DNA of 64,000 bases from DASQPA01 sp963756455 (GCA_963756455.1 CAVWNC010000001.1:1-64000), one strand, 5' to 3'. Shown: positions 11,301 to 21,576, counted from the first letter of the stretch. Numbers and translations: made by a program. The notes: a model not told the origin generated them from the letters alone.

Positions 11301-14300
11301 CCCAACGGCATGCCGATCTTCCACCTGAACCGGAGCGAGACGGAGTTCCTCTACCGGGAGATCTTCGTGGGGGAGAGCTACCTGAAGTATGGGATTACGC
11401 TCTCCGACGACGCCTGCGTGTTCGACGTCGGCGCCAATGTCGGGCTCTTCGACCTCTACCTGGCGCAGAGGTGGAAGAACATTCGGGTCTTCGCCTTCGA
11501 GCCCATCCCGCCCATCTTCGAGGTCTCCGCCTCAATCTGGAGCTCTACGGCGTCCGCGCCGAGCTCTTCGCCCATGCCCTGGGGAGCGTCGGGGAGACGG
11601 TCCGTTTCGACTACTTCCCCCATGCCTCCGTTCTCTCCGGTCGTTTCGCCGATCTGGCTGCCGAGACGGAGACGGTCCGGCATTTCCTGCGCGCCAGCCA
11701 GGGAGCGGGGAGTGAGGATGTCGTCGCCTCGCCGGATCAGCTCGACGAGCTCCTCGCGTCGCGGCTCGAGCGGCAGAGCTTCGACTGCCCCGTCAGGACG
11801 CTGTCGGAGGTCATCCGGGAGCGCGGCGTCCTCCGCATCGATCTCTTGAAGGTGGACGTCGAGAAGGCCGAGTTGGAGGTTCTCCGCGGGATCGCGGAGG
11901 ACGACTGGCCGAAGATCTGGCAGATCGCCATCGAGGTCCACGATCTGGACGGCCGGGTCGCCCACATCCGCGAGCTTCTCGAACGCCACGGATTCACCGT
12001 CGCCAGCGAGCAGATCGAGGAGCTCTCGGGGACCGCCCTCTACGACCTGTACGCCGTGCGTCCCGGCGGCGCTCAGGCCGCCCGGCGGCAGGGCCCGGCG
12101 GCGGCGCCCGAGCCGGCCTGGCGCAATGGGGAGCAGCTCGTCGCCAGCGTCCGCGCGAGCCTGGAGACCCGGCTGCCGGAGTACATGGTGCCGAGCGCCT
12201 TCGTGCTCCTCGACGGCTTGCCGCTGACCCGCAACGGCAAGGTGAACCGCCGGGCGCTGGCGAAACTGGAGGGGGGCCTGGTGGGGAGGGAGAGGGCGCA
12301 CGTCGAGCCGCGGACGCCGACCGAAGAGCGGGTCGCCACCCTCTGGGCCAAGCTCCTGCGGCGCGACCGGATCGGCACCGAGGACAACTTTTTCGATCTC
12401 GGAGGCCACTCGCTGCTCGCGACCCAGCTGGTCTCCCGGCTCCGCGAAGCCTTCGCCATCCCTCTCTCGTTGCGCCATCTTTTCGAGCAGCCGACCGTGG
12501 CGGGCCTGGCGCGGCAGATCGATGCGGCGCGGCACGCGGCTACGGCCTTCCCGAGCGCGCCGATCCCCGGCGGGGCACGGCGCGAGGAGGCTCTGCCGCT
12601 GTCCTTCGCGCAGGAACGGCTCTGGCTCCTCGATCAGATGCAGCCGGAGAGCGCCCTTTACAACATCCCCCTCGCGCTGGAAATCGACGGCCGTCTCGCC
12701 GTGCCCGCCCTGGCGGGGAGCCTGCGGGAGATCGTCTCCCGGCACGAGGCCCTGCGGACGGTCTTCGCCGCGCACGAGCCGCTGCAGCGGGTGCGGCCCG
12801 CCACCCCGGTCGAGCTGCCGGTGATCGACCTGGCGGGGCTGCCCGGAGCGGCGCGGGACGCGGTCGCCTCGGCGCTCGCTGGAGAGGAGGCGGTGCGGCC
12901 CTTCGACCTGCAGCGGGGTCCCCTGCTGCGGGCGACCCTCCTGGCGCTGGGGAGCGAGAGCCACATCCTCCTCGCCACGATGCACCACATCGCGAGCGAC
13001 GGCTGGTCGCTCGACATCCTCGTGCGCGAGATGACGTCCTGCTACCGGGCTCTGGTCCTGGGAGAGCAGCCCGCGCTGCCCGCGCTGCCGATCCAGTACC
13101 CGGACTTCGCGCAATGGCAGCGGGAGCACCTGTCGGGCGAGTCGCTGGAGCGCCAAGCGCGGTATTGGCACGAGCGCCTCCGCGGCGCGCCGGAGCTCAA
13201 GCTGCCGCTCGACCGTTCCCGGCCGGCCGTCCCCGGCAACCGTGGCGGCGTCCAGTCGATCGAGCTGCGGCGCGAGGTGAACGGGCTCCTGCGGACCCTC
13301 CAGAGGGAAGAGGGCGCCACGGCCTTCATGGTCCTGCTGGCGGGCTTTCTGAGCCTGCTCTCGCGCCACGGCGGGCGATCCGATCTCAGCGTGGGCACCC
13401 CGGCCTCCGGGCGGGATCGCGTCGAGCTCGAGGGCCTCATCGGGTTCTTCGTCAACACCCTCGTCCTCCGCGTGAGCCTGGCGGGCGATCCCACCTTCCG
13501 GGAGATCCTCGGCGGTGTCCGCGAAACCGTCCTGGAGGCCCACGCGCACCAGGATCTGCCCTTCGAGAAGCTGCAGGAGCTGGCGCCAGACCGCGGCTCG
13601 GGCCGTGCCCCTCTCTTCCAGGTCATGTTCGATCTGCAGAACCGGAGCCGGGAGGCGCTGCGGCTCCCCGGTCTTGCGATCCGTCCTCTGGAGGTGGCGA
13701 GTACCACCGCCAAGTTCGATCTCACCCTCTTCATGGCCGAACGGGAGGGCGGCCTTCGGGGGGACCTCGAGTACCGCTCCGAGCTCTTCGACGGCACCAC
13801 GGCGCGACGGCTGCTGGTCCACTTCGAACGGCTGCTCGAGGCGGCGGTTAGCGCCCCGCACCTCTGCCTGTCGGAGCTGCCGATCCTCTCCGCCGCCGAG
13901 CGCCTTCAGCTGCTCCGGGAGTGGAACGATACCGCGGCCCTCCGTCCGACCGTCTGCGTTCACGAGCTGTTCGAGGTCCAGGCGGCCGAAGCCCCGGACG
14001 CGGTGGCCTTGGTCGCCGGGAGGAACGGCGAAGAGATCTTGACCTATGGCGGTCTCGAGCGCCGGGCCAACCGGCTGGCAGGCCGTCTGCGCGGCCTGGG
14101 GGTCGCGCCGGAGGTCGTCGTGGCGCTCCATCTCGCCCGCGGCCTGGAGATGGTGACCGCGGTGCTGGCGGTGCTCAAGGCGGGCGGCGCCTACCTGCCG
14201 CTCGACCGGACTCACCCGATGGAGCGCTCGCGCTCGTTGCTCGCCGAATCCCGCGCCGCCGTCCTCCTCGGTCGCGACCTGCCGGCGACGTTGGCGACGC

Positions 14301-16582
14301 TCCCGGAGCTCGCGGTGCTGGACCTGGCAGACGGCGGGCTCCCGGTGGACACCCCCGCGGCGGTTCGGCCAGCGAGCGGCGCCAGGACCGGGAACCTCGC
14401 CTACATCCTCTACACCTCGGGATCGACGGGGCGGCCGAAGGGGATCATGGTCTCCCATGGCGGGGTGGTGAGCTACCTGCGCTGGTGCCTGGCCGCCTAC
14501 GAGGTGGCGGCAGGGGAGGGGGCGCCGGTCCACTCGCCGCTCGGTTTCGATCTTACCATCACCAGCCTCTTCGCGCCGCTCGTCGCCGGCCGGCCGGTCG
14601 TCCTGCTGGAGGAAGCGGCGGGGATCGAGCCGCTAGCCGAGGCGCTCGCCAGGTCCCCGGGCTTCAGCCTCGTCAAGCTCACTCCCGCCCACCTCGAGAT
14701 GCTGTCCCGGTCGCTGCCGGCGGCGGACGTTCCGGGGTGCGCTCGCCGGCTGGTGGTCGGAGGCGAGGCCCTCCTCTGGAGTGGCGATCTCGATCTCTGG
14801 CGGCGCCAGGGGACGCGGGTCGTCAACGAGTACGGGCCGACGGAGACCGTGGTGGGCTGCGCCACCTACGAGCTGCCGGACCCGGGCGTCCCGGGCCGGC
14901 CCGGTGGAGTGAGCGGCGGAGTGCCCATCGGCAGACCGATCGCGAATGCCCGGCTCCACGTCCTCGACGAGGATCTCCGGCTGGTTCCCCTGGGGGTCGC
15001 CGGCGAGCTGTACGTCGGCGGCGCCGGCCTGGCGCGCGGCTACCTCGGTCAGCCCGACCGGACCGCCGAGCGCTTCGTTCCCGATCCCTTCTCCGAGGTT
15101 TGCGAGGCGGGGGGACGCCTCTATCGCAGCGGGGACCGGGTGCGCTACCTGGCCGACGGCAGTCTCGAGTTCCTCGGCCGTACGGATCACCAGGTGAAGC
15201 TGCGTGGCTTCCGGATCGAGCCGGCGGAAATCGAGGCGGCGCTGGTGGCCGCACCCGGGGTGCGCGAAGCCGTGGTAATCCTGCAGGGAGAGGGGACGGA
15301 GTGCCGGCGTCTGGTAGCTTACGTGGCGGGAGAGCCGGAGGCCGCGCTCAGGACTGAAGATCTCCGTGGGGTGCTCCAACAGCGATTGCCGGCGTATATG
15401 GTGCCCGCCGCATTCGTGATCCTGAGCTCGCTGCCGCTGACCGCCAACGGCAAGGTGGATCGGGCTGCACTACCGATGCCGGACGGCGGGCGCAGACCGG
15501 CGTCGGGCGTCCTGCTCGCACCGCGCGATCCGCTGGAGCTTGCTCTGGCACGGGTTTGGGAGGAGCTTCTGGGCCTCTCGCCGGTCGGCGTGCGCGACGA
15601 TTTCTTCCGCCTGGGCGGCCACTCCCTCCTGGCCGTCCGGCTGCTGGCTCAGATCGAGCGGCTCTTCGCGCGCCGGCTCCCCCTCGCCCAACTGATGCAG
15701 AACCCCACCGTCGAGGGGCTCGCCGCCCGTCTCCGGCAGGGAGGTCCGCTCCCCGAGCCGGTCCTCGTCACCCTCCAGGAGGGCTCCGGCCGTCCGCTCT
15801 TCCTCGTCCATCCCGTGGGGGGAGGCGTCCTCTGCTACGCCGACCTCGTTCGGCGCCTCGGCCCCGGGCGGCCGGTCTACGGCCTGCAGCGCCCGGAGGA
15901 GGAGGCGGGGCTCGACGACACCCTCGAAGCGATGGCGGCCCGCTACCTCGCCGAGATCCGCAGCGTGCAACCTCACGGCCCTTATCGGCTCGGCGGGTGG
16001 TCCATGGGCGGGCTCGTGGCCTTCGAGATGGCATGCCAGCTCACGCTCCTGGGAGAAGCGGTGGAGCTGCTGGCCCTCCTCGATCCGACGCCGCCGACCT
16101 CTCCTCCGGCGGGCGCGGTCGGTCCCGACAGCCGTGGCCGTCTGCTGGCCGACTTCGCCGAGGACCTGGGGATACCGTCACGGGAGATCGCCGCCCGCCT
16201 CGCCGAGACGGAGTTCTCGGCTCGGATCGAGGACGAAGAGAGGTTGTGGCCCCAGCTCCTCGCCGCGGCGAGAGAGCTCGGCCTCGCGGCTCCCGATCTC
16301 GGCCCGGAGTGGCTGCGCCGCCGATTCGCTCTCTTCCGGGCGAATGTCGCCGCCCTGGAAGCCTACCGGCCGAGCCCCTATGCGGGGAGCGTCCTCCTCC
16401 TCGCCGCCGAGCCGGAGCGTGTCGGCGATCCCGCCGAGCCATGGCTGAAGCTCGCCGGGACGATCGAGGTGAGGCGCTTGGCCGGCAGTCACTACGAGAT
16501 CGTTCGCGAGCCCCAGGTCGGCGCCCTGGCCGAGCAGCTGGACGCCCTGATCTCGGCTTGCGAAGGGGCGGGCTGGCCGTGA
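8301..16582 (+). CDS. two-module NRPS with embedded FkbM methyltransferase, one frameshift
   Basis: I chose the ATG at 8301, preceded by GAGG, over a TTG at 8289. Adding one base near 11526 gives exactly 2,760 residues. Order: C1 (res ~60, LSFAQQRLWFL; HHIVSDG ~192), A1 (~517; YTSGSTGQPKG ~665; YGITET ~813), FkbM-type methyltransferase (~980-1260), A9-A10 (LPEYMVPSAF, NGKVNR), PCP1 (GGHSLLATQL), C2 (HHIASDG), A2 (YTSGSTGRPKG, YGPTET), PCP2 (GGHSLLAVRL) and a thioesterase (GWSMGG). Aligning to GrsA by eye gives DFWNIGMVHK for A1, the Thr code, and DLTKVGEVGK for A2, closest to the Asn code DLTKLGEVGK. Both C domains look like L-L condensing types. C1 at the very start implies that another protein supplies the donor. 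The gene sits between the hydroxylase and the exporter, with tiny gaps. Confidence 0.93.
11230..12080 (+). other. FkbM-type methyltransferase domain inserted in the A1 domain
   Basis: Between A8 (VKVRGFRIELGEIE) and A9 (LPEYMVPSAF) lie about 280 extra residues: YLKYGITLSDDACVFDVGANVGL (motif I around VFDVGANVGLF), FAFEPIPPIFEV, LRLNLELYG, LRIDLLKVDVEKAELEVLRGI and IAIEVHDLDGR. These are the landmarks of FkbM SAM-dependent methyltransferases, usually O-methylating. With a Thr-specific A domain, side-chain O-methylation of Thr is a reasonable guess. A single missing C near 11526 breaks the frame inside this domain. Confidence 0.8.
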
Positions 16583-18240
16583 AGATCCTGCGCCTGCTGC
16601 TCCGGCACTCCCCCGGCATTCTGGTGTGGACCGTGCTCGCCGGGGCGGTGAGCGGCTTGGCGAACGCCGGGCTCCTCGGCCTCGTCAACACCGCGGTCCA
16701 TCCCGGCCTCGCCTGGCGCACGGAGACGCTGGCGTGGGTATTCTCCGCGCTCTGCCTGCTCGCTCCGGCCAGCCGCATCGGCTCCTCCTACCTGCTCGTG
16801 CGTCTAGGGCAGGGCATGGTCCACGACCTCCGGATGGCTCTCTGCCGCGGCCTGCTCGCCGTCCCCTTGGCGCGTCTGGAGAATCTCGGACCGCATCGCC
16901 TCCTCGTCGTACTGGCCGACGACCTCAATGCCGTCAACGACGCGCTGGTGAATCTTCCCCTCCTCTGCATCAACGGTTGCGTGGTGCTGGGTTGCCTCGC
17001 CTACCTCGGTTGGCTGTCCCCGAAAATCCTCCTGACCTTCCTCGTCCTCCTGCTGCTCGGGGCGGCGAGCTACGAGCTGCCCAGGGTGTGGAGCCTAGGA
17101 CGGCTTCGGCGCGCGCGCGAAGAGGAGGACACTCTCTACCAGCATTTCCGTGGCCTCATCGAAGGCAACAAGGAACTCAAGCTGCACGAGGGGCGGAGCC
17201 GGGCCTTCCTCTCCTCTCTCGAATCCTCGAGCTGGACCCTGCGCAGCCTCAACCTCTCCTCGATCGTCACCCTGACCGCCGCCGCGAGTTGGGGGCAGAT
17301 GCTCTTTTTCTTGGTGATTGGGGTCCTGGTTTTCGGCGGTTCCCACTTCGGGGCGAGCCCCCCGGCGGTGCTCACCGGGTATGTCCTCGTCATTCTCTTC
17401 ATGATCACGCCGATCCAGGTCATCTTAAACGTCGTTCCGGCCCTCGGCCGGGCGAGCGTCGCCGTCCAGAAGATCGAGGATCTCGGGCTCTCCTGGCCGC
17501 AGGCGCCGGCCTCGGTCGAGCCGCGGGACGTCGTGGCGCCGGGGGCGAGCTGGCGATCGCTGGAGCTCGCCGCGGTCACCCACTCCTATTGGAGCGAGGG
17601 GGAGAACCGCGCGTTCCGCATGGGGCCGCTCGATCTCATGCTTCATCCCGGCGAGCTCGTCTTCCTGATCGGCGGCAACGGGAGTGGCAAGACCACCCTG
17701 GCGAAGCTCCTGGTGGGCCTCTATGCCCCGGAGAGCGGGGAGATCAAAGTCGATGGCGTGCCGCTGAATCGCGCGGAGCAGGAGCTCCACCGCCAACGTT
17801 TTTCCGTGGTGTTTTCCGATTTCTTCCTCTTCGACCAGCTGCTCGGCCTGGGGTCGACCGGTCTGGACGAGCGGGCCCGTCGCTACCTCCGCGAGCTGCA
17901 GCTCGAGCATCGGGTCGCGGTCCAAGACGGTGCCCTGTCGACGACCCGTCTGTCTCAGGGGCAGCGCAAGCGGCTGGCGCTCCTCACCGCCTATCTCGAG
18001 GACCGCGAGATCTACGTCTTCGACGAGTGGGCAGCGGATCAAGACCCCTACTTCAAGGACATCTTCTACTACAAGCTCCTCCCGGAGCTCAAAGCCTCGG
18101 GCAAAACCGTCGTCGTGATCACCCATGACGACTCTTACTTTGCGGTCGCCGACCGTCTGATCAAGATGAGCTGCGGGACGATCCAATCCGATTCGTCCGT
18201 GCCTGTTGCCATCCGGTCGAGAGCCGAAGTCTCACGTTGA
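16579..18240 (+). CDS. cyclic-peptide export ABC transporter (permease-ATPase)
   Basis: The GTG start overlaps the NRPS stop (GTGA), so the two are translationally coupled. The protein has 553 residues. The N-terminal half has six hydrophobic segments (for example PGILVWTVLAGAVSGLANAG and ILLTFLVLLLLGAASYE). The ATPase has Walker A GGNGSGKTT (~res 366), signature LSQGQRKRLAL (~458), Walker B REIYVFDEWAADQDP (~477) and H-loop VITHDD. The ...FDEWAADQDPxFK sequence is characteristic of the PvdE/SyrD/YojI family, which moves peptides across the inner membrane. It probably exports the NRPS product or its precursor. Confidence 0.9.
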   Translation: MKILRLLLRHSPGILVWTVLAGAVSGLANAGLLGLVNTAVHPGLAWRTETLAWVFSALCLLAPASRIGSSYLLVRLGQGMVHDLRMALCRGLLAVPLARLENLGPHRLLVVLADDLNAVNDALVNLPLLCINGCVVLGCLAYLGWLSPKILLTFLVLLLLGAASYELPRVWSLGRLRRAREEEDTLYQHFRGLIEGNKELKLHEGRSRAFLSSLESSSWTLRSLNLSSIVTLTAAASWGQMLFFLVIGVLVFGGSHFGASPPAVLTGYVLVILFMITPIQVILNVVPALGRASVAVQKIEDLGLSWPQAPASVEPRDVVAPGASWRSLELAAVTHSYWSEGENRAFRMGPLDLMLHPGELVFLIGGNGSGKTTLAKLLVGLYAPESGEIKVDGVPLNRAEQELHRQRFSVVFSDFFLFDQLLGLGSTGLDERARRYLRELQLEHRVAVQDGALSTTRLSQGQRKRLALLTAYLEDREIYVFDEWAADQDPYFKDIFYYKLLPELKASGKTVVVITHDDSYFAVADRLIKMSCGTIQSDSSVPVAIRSRAEVSR

Positions 18241-18253
18241 AAGGAGATCGGAA

Positions 18254-19429
18254 GTGAACGGAACCTGCGAGGTCAGAGGCACGGCGAACGTAGAGTTGCC
18301 GCTCGCCTTATTAGAAGATTGGATGCGGGAGTACTACTTCGCTACCGAGATCGACATCGGCAGCAGCGGCGTGGAGGACTATTCGCTGGCCGAATTGCGC
18401 CAGCTCCTGGGTCTCGACTGGCGGGAATTGGACCGGATCGTGTTCCACGACAGCCAGACCGCGGGAGGCTCGATGCTCCGCCAGGCGCTCGCCGAGCGGT
18501 GGGGGGGCGGTGACCCGGGCCGGGTCATGGCGACGCACGGTTCGAGCGAGGCCAACTACCTCCTCATGAACGTCCTGCTCGAACCTGGGGACGAGGTGAT
18601 CGTCACCGATCCCTGCTATCCCCAGCTGTTCCTCATCGCCCAGGCGAAAGGCTGCCGGATCAAGAAGTGGCCCCTGCGCTTCGAACGCGGATTCGTGCCT
18701 GACCTGGGAGAGCTCGAGCATCTGCTTGGTCCCAACACGCGGATGGTGGTCGTCAACTTTCCCCAGAACCCCACCGGAGCGACGCTGACGGCCGGCCAGC
18801 AGACGGACCTCCTCCGGGCGGTCTCGAAGGTCGGGGCCTACCTCGTCTGGGACAACGCCTTCGGCGAGATCACCTACGAGCGCCCGCCGCTCCCCGACCC
18901 GACGCTGCTCTATGAAAGGGCCATCGCCATGGGAACCCTCTCCAAGTGCTACGGCCTGCCGGGGCTCCGGGTCGGTTGGTGCATCGCGGCGCCGGAGGTT
19001 TTGTCGAGCTGCATGCAGTTGCGCGACTACATCACCCTCCATCTTTCGCCCCTGGTGGAGACGATCGCGAGCGCGGTCATTGCCCATTCCGAGTTGCTGA
19101 TCGCGCCACGGCGGGAACAGGCGCGGGCCAACTTGCCCGTCGTCCTCGAGTGGCTGGAAGCGCATCGGGATCGCGTGCAGTGGGTACCGCCCCAGGGCGG
19201 TGTCTGCATCTTTCCGCGTCTCCTCGGTCGGTTCGACGTAGAAGCCTTCTGCCACCGGCTCGCCCGCGAGTTGAAGGGCCTGTTGGTGCCCGGCAACTGC
19301 TTCGGACATCCCCGGCACGTCCGGCTCGGCTTCGGTGGTGCGACCAAGAACCTCCGGGAAGGGCTCGACCGCCTGGGGCGGCTGTTGGCCGCTTATGGAG
19401 AGGACGCTCTTGCCCAGGACAAAAGGTAG
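18254..19429 (+). CDS. capreomycidine-synthase-like PLP enzyme (VioD family)
   Basis: The GTG start follows AAGGAG by 7 bases. The protein has 391 residues. It is a fold-type I aminotransferase: PTGAT region VNFPQNPTGATLT, PLP lysine in GTLSKCYGLPGLRVGW (~res 231) and the C-terminal substrate Arg region HVRLGFGG. Signature stretches shared with VioD as I remember it are EDWMREYYFATEIDIGSSGV, THGSSEANYLL, RDYITLHLSPLVE and LVPGNCFG. VioD cyclises beta-hydroxy-arginine to capreomycidine, and streptothricin clusters use a homologue for streptolidine. The truncated VioC-like gene in the same unit fits this. Ordinary aminotransferase activity cannot be excluded from sequence alone. Confidence 0.8.
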   Translation: MNGTCEVRGTANVELPLALLEDWMREYYFATEIDIGSSGVEDYSLAELRQLLGLDWRELDRIVFHDSQTAGGSMLRQALAERWGGGDPGRVMATHGSSEANYLLMNVLLEPGDEVIVTDPCYPQLFLIAQAKGCRIKKWPLRFERGFVPDLGELEHLLGPNTRMVVVNFPQNPTGATLTAGQQTDLLRAVSKVGAYLVWDNAFGEITYERPPLPDPTLLYERAIAMGTLSKCYGLPGLRVGWCIAAPEVLSSCMQLRDYITLHLSPLVETIASAVIAHSELLIAPRREQARANLPVVLEWLEAHRDRVQWVPPQGGVCIFPRLLGRFDVEAFCHRLARELKGLLVPGNCFGHPRHVRLGFGGATKNLREGLDRLGRLLAAYGEDALAQDKR

Positions 19430-19437
19430 GTGACTCG

Positions 19438-20428
19438 ATGAAAACCGGTATTCTCTCGGCTATCGGCAACACCCCTGGTTGGGCTCGATCGATTCCTGGA
19501 GGGAACGAGCGCTCGGCTGTATGCCAAGCTCGAGCTGCTCAATCCTGGCGGTAGCATCAAGGATCGCCCTGCTCTTGCCATCCTCGAGGAGGCGCTCCGC
19601 AGGGGACTCATCCGGCAAGGCTCGGTGATCGTCGAATCCAGCTCGGGCAACATGGGGATCGGCCTGGCGCAGGCCTGCCGCTATCACGGGTTGCGCTTCC
19701 TCTGCGTCGTCGACCCCAAAACGACTCGGCAGAATCTGCATCTTCTGCGGACATACGGAGCCGAGGTCGATCTCGTCACCCAGCCGGACCCGGTTACGGG
19801 CGAGTTCCTGCAGGCCCGGATCAATCGGGTCAAGGCGTTGCTCCATCGGATCGAGGGCTCTTTTTGGCCGAATCAGTACGAAAACCTGAACAACCCGGCG
19901 TCGCACTACCGGGCAACCATGCACGAGATCGCCACCGCGCTCGACGGCAAGGTCGACTTCCTCTTCGTCGCGACGAGCACGTGCGGGACGATCCGTGGCT
20001 GTGCCGAGTACGCGCGAGATCATGGGATGAAGATACGGATCCTGGCGGTCGATGCCGTAGGTAGTCTCATCTTCAGCAACGTGAAGGCCAGCCGACTGAT
20101 CCCCGGTCTGGGCGCCGGGATTCGACCGCCGCTTTGCGACGTGTCGCTCGTCGACGAGTGCGTCCACGTCAGCGACCTCGATTGCGTGGTCGGGTGCCGA
20201 AAGCTTGTGGCGCGCGAGGCCATCCTCGCTGGGGGCTCCTCGGGGGGAGTCTTGGCGGCGATAGAGAAGGTGAAGGAACGTCTCCCAGCCGGGTCGAATT
20301 GCGTCGCCGTCCTGCCGGACCGTGGCGAGCGCTACCTGGATACGATCTACTCGGACGAGTGGGTAAAAGAGAATTGGGGGGATGTCGAGTTCCTCTGGAG
20401 CGACACCGCCGTCTGCGTGGCAAGATAA
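19438..20428 (+). CDS. SbnA-like synthase for the diaminopropionate precursor, one frameshift
   Basis: This is a cysteine-synthase-fold PLP enzyme. The start at 19438 gives MKTGILSAIGNTP. After position 19477 the frame changes and VGLDRFLEGTSARLYAKLEL follows. Restoring two bases gives 330 residues and the expected NTPLVGL. The PLP lysine is in GGSIKDRPA, with the substrate loop SSSGNMGIG. VVDPKTTRQNLHLLRTYGA, GCRKLVAREAILAGGSSGG and LPDRGERYLDTIYSDEW match SbnA more than CysK. SbnA joins O-phosphoserine and Glu to N-(1-amino-1-carboxyethyl)-Glu, and SbnB then releases L-Dap. No SbnB gene is present here. A PLP-dependent VioB-like role is equivalent. Confidence 0.8.
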
Positions 20429-20479
20429 ATAAAAGTTCGGCCCGGGTGAGTTCCTGGACCGCGCCCTCGACGCGTCCTG

Positions 20480-21168
20480 GCCCAGCGAGCCCAAGATCTC
20501 GGCGACGGGGGCGACTTCGTCGGCGCCGAGCGCCTCTACCGGCAGTCTCTCGCCATGTGTCGAAAGATCCTCGGCGAGCCTGACCCCGACGTGGCGGCGG
20601 GCCTAAACAACCTGGCCTCGTGCCTCACGGATCGGGGGAACCGAGCGGAAGCCGAGAAGCTCTACCGGGAGGCATTACCGACCGCAGCCCGCAAGTGGCG
20701 CAGAACCTCAACAACCTCGCCTTCTTCCTCCTTGCCGGCGCGCAGCCGGGGGCGGCCGAGCCGCTCGCCCGGGAAGCGCTGTCGACCGCGGACAAGATCC
20801 TCGACCGGAAGAACCCGAAGCGGTCCATCTACCGGCGGAACCTGGCTGCGGTGCTCGCGGTCGAGGGGAAGGGGCGAGAAGCCGAGCCTCTGGCGCGCGA
20901 GGCCCTGGCGTTCTTCAGAACGTCCGCGCAAGACCCCTGGCGGTCCGCGGATGCGGAGAGCGTCCTCGGAAGCTCCCTCGCCGCCGAGGGACGTTTCACA
21001 GAGGCAGAGCCGCTGTTGGTCGACAGCTATTATTCTGTTCTCAAGCGAGACCCGGGAGACGGCGCCCGATACGCCCCGGCGGCGCGACAGCGGATCATCG
21101 AGCTCTATACCGCCTGGGGACGGCTGGACAGGGCCGCCGTCTACCGGCGCTCTCCGCGAGCAGGTTGA
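20480..21168 (+). pseudogene. remnant of a TPR-repeat protein
   Basis: The remnant opens abruptly inside a TPR: DFVGAERLYRQSLAMCRKIL, PDVAAGLNNLASCL, RAEAEKLYREAL. After a shift near 20690 it continues QVAQNLNNLAFFLL and later YRRNLAAVLAVEGKGREAEPL and RFTEAEPLLVDSYYSVLKRD, ending at 21166-21168. The 42-residue kinesin-light-chain-like repeats are those found behind Ser/Thr kinase domains in Acidobacteria and Myxococcota. No start codon, kinase domain or ribosome binding site is visible, so this is probably a decayed 3' end. Confidence 0.65.
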
Positions 21169-21504
21169 ATCCCCAGATTCCCGAGTCTGGTTCCTCCAGT
21201 TCAACGACCGCTTCGATTCTCGCTTTCCGGACTGCGGGAATGATCGCGGCCATCGCACGTGGCAACGGCCAGCCACAAGTCCCGGAGCGGACCAGTAAGT
21301 GGGCCGTATGGCTATCCTGGCTCGCCAGCGGCTACACCCGTCCGCCTTGACCCTTTTCGCCACCGCCGTCCCGCATACCGCCACTACGGGAGCGACCGCC
21401 GGCAGTCCGAGGGTTTCCTAACTCGGTACGAAAGGCATGTATATGGGGCATAGAGATACCACTCGACACCCGCTATGGGGCGATAAGTAGCAGATTGCGA
21501 TGAA
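21169..21504. other. intergenic, nothing recognised
   Basis: There is no conserved coding potential in any frame and no clear hairpin. The segment lies between the TPR remnant and the tRNA gene. Confidence 0.5.
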
Positions 21505-21576
21505 TATCCCCAACGGGATTCGAACCCGTGTCGCCGCCTTGAAAGGGCGGTGTCCTAACCACTAGACGATGGGGAC
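21505..21576 (-). tRNA. tRNA-Glu (anticodon TTC)
   Basis: Read on the minus strand, the acceptor GTCCCCA pairs with TGGGGAT, with a G-T closing pair. The anticodon stem CCGCC/GGCGG encloses CTTTCAA with anticodon TTC. The T arm is ACGGG-TTCGAAT-CCCGT. No CCA is encoded. The discriminator is A. Confidence 0.95.

Noticed and set aside
8163..14533. Long minus-strand open frames (666 and 1,025 residues) opposite the NRPS
   Set aside because: They are complementary to well-defined C, A and PCP motifs on the plus strand and show no domains. GC-rich codon structure explains them.
8301..16582. NRPS as a direct capreomycidine- or Dap-activating synthetase
   Set aside because: Both specificity codes read by eye match Thr and Asn-like patterns rather than basic amino acids.
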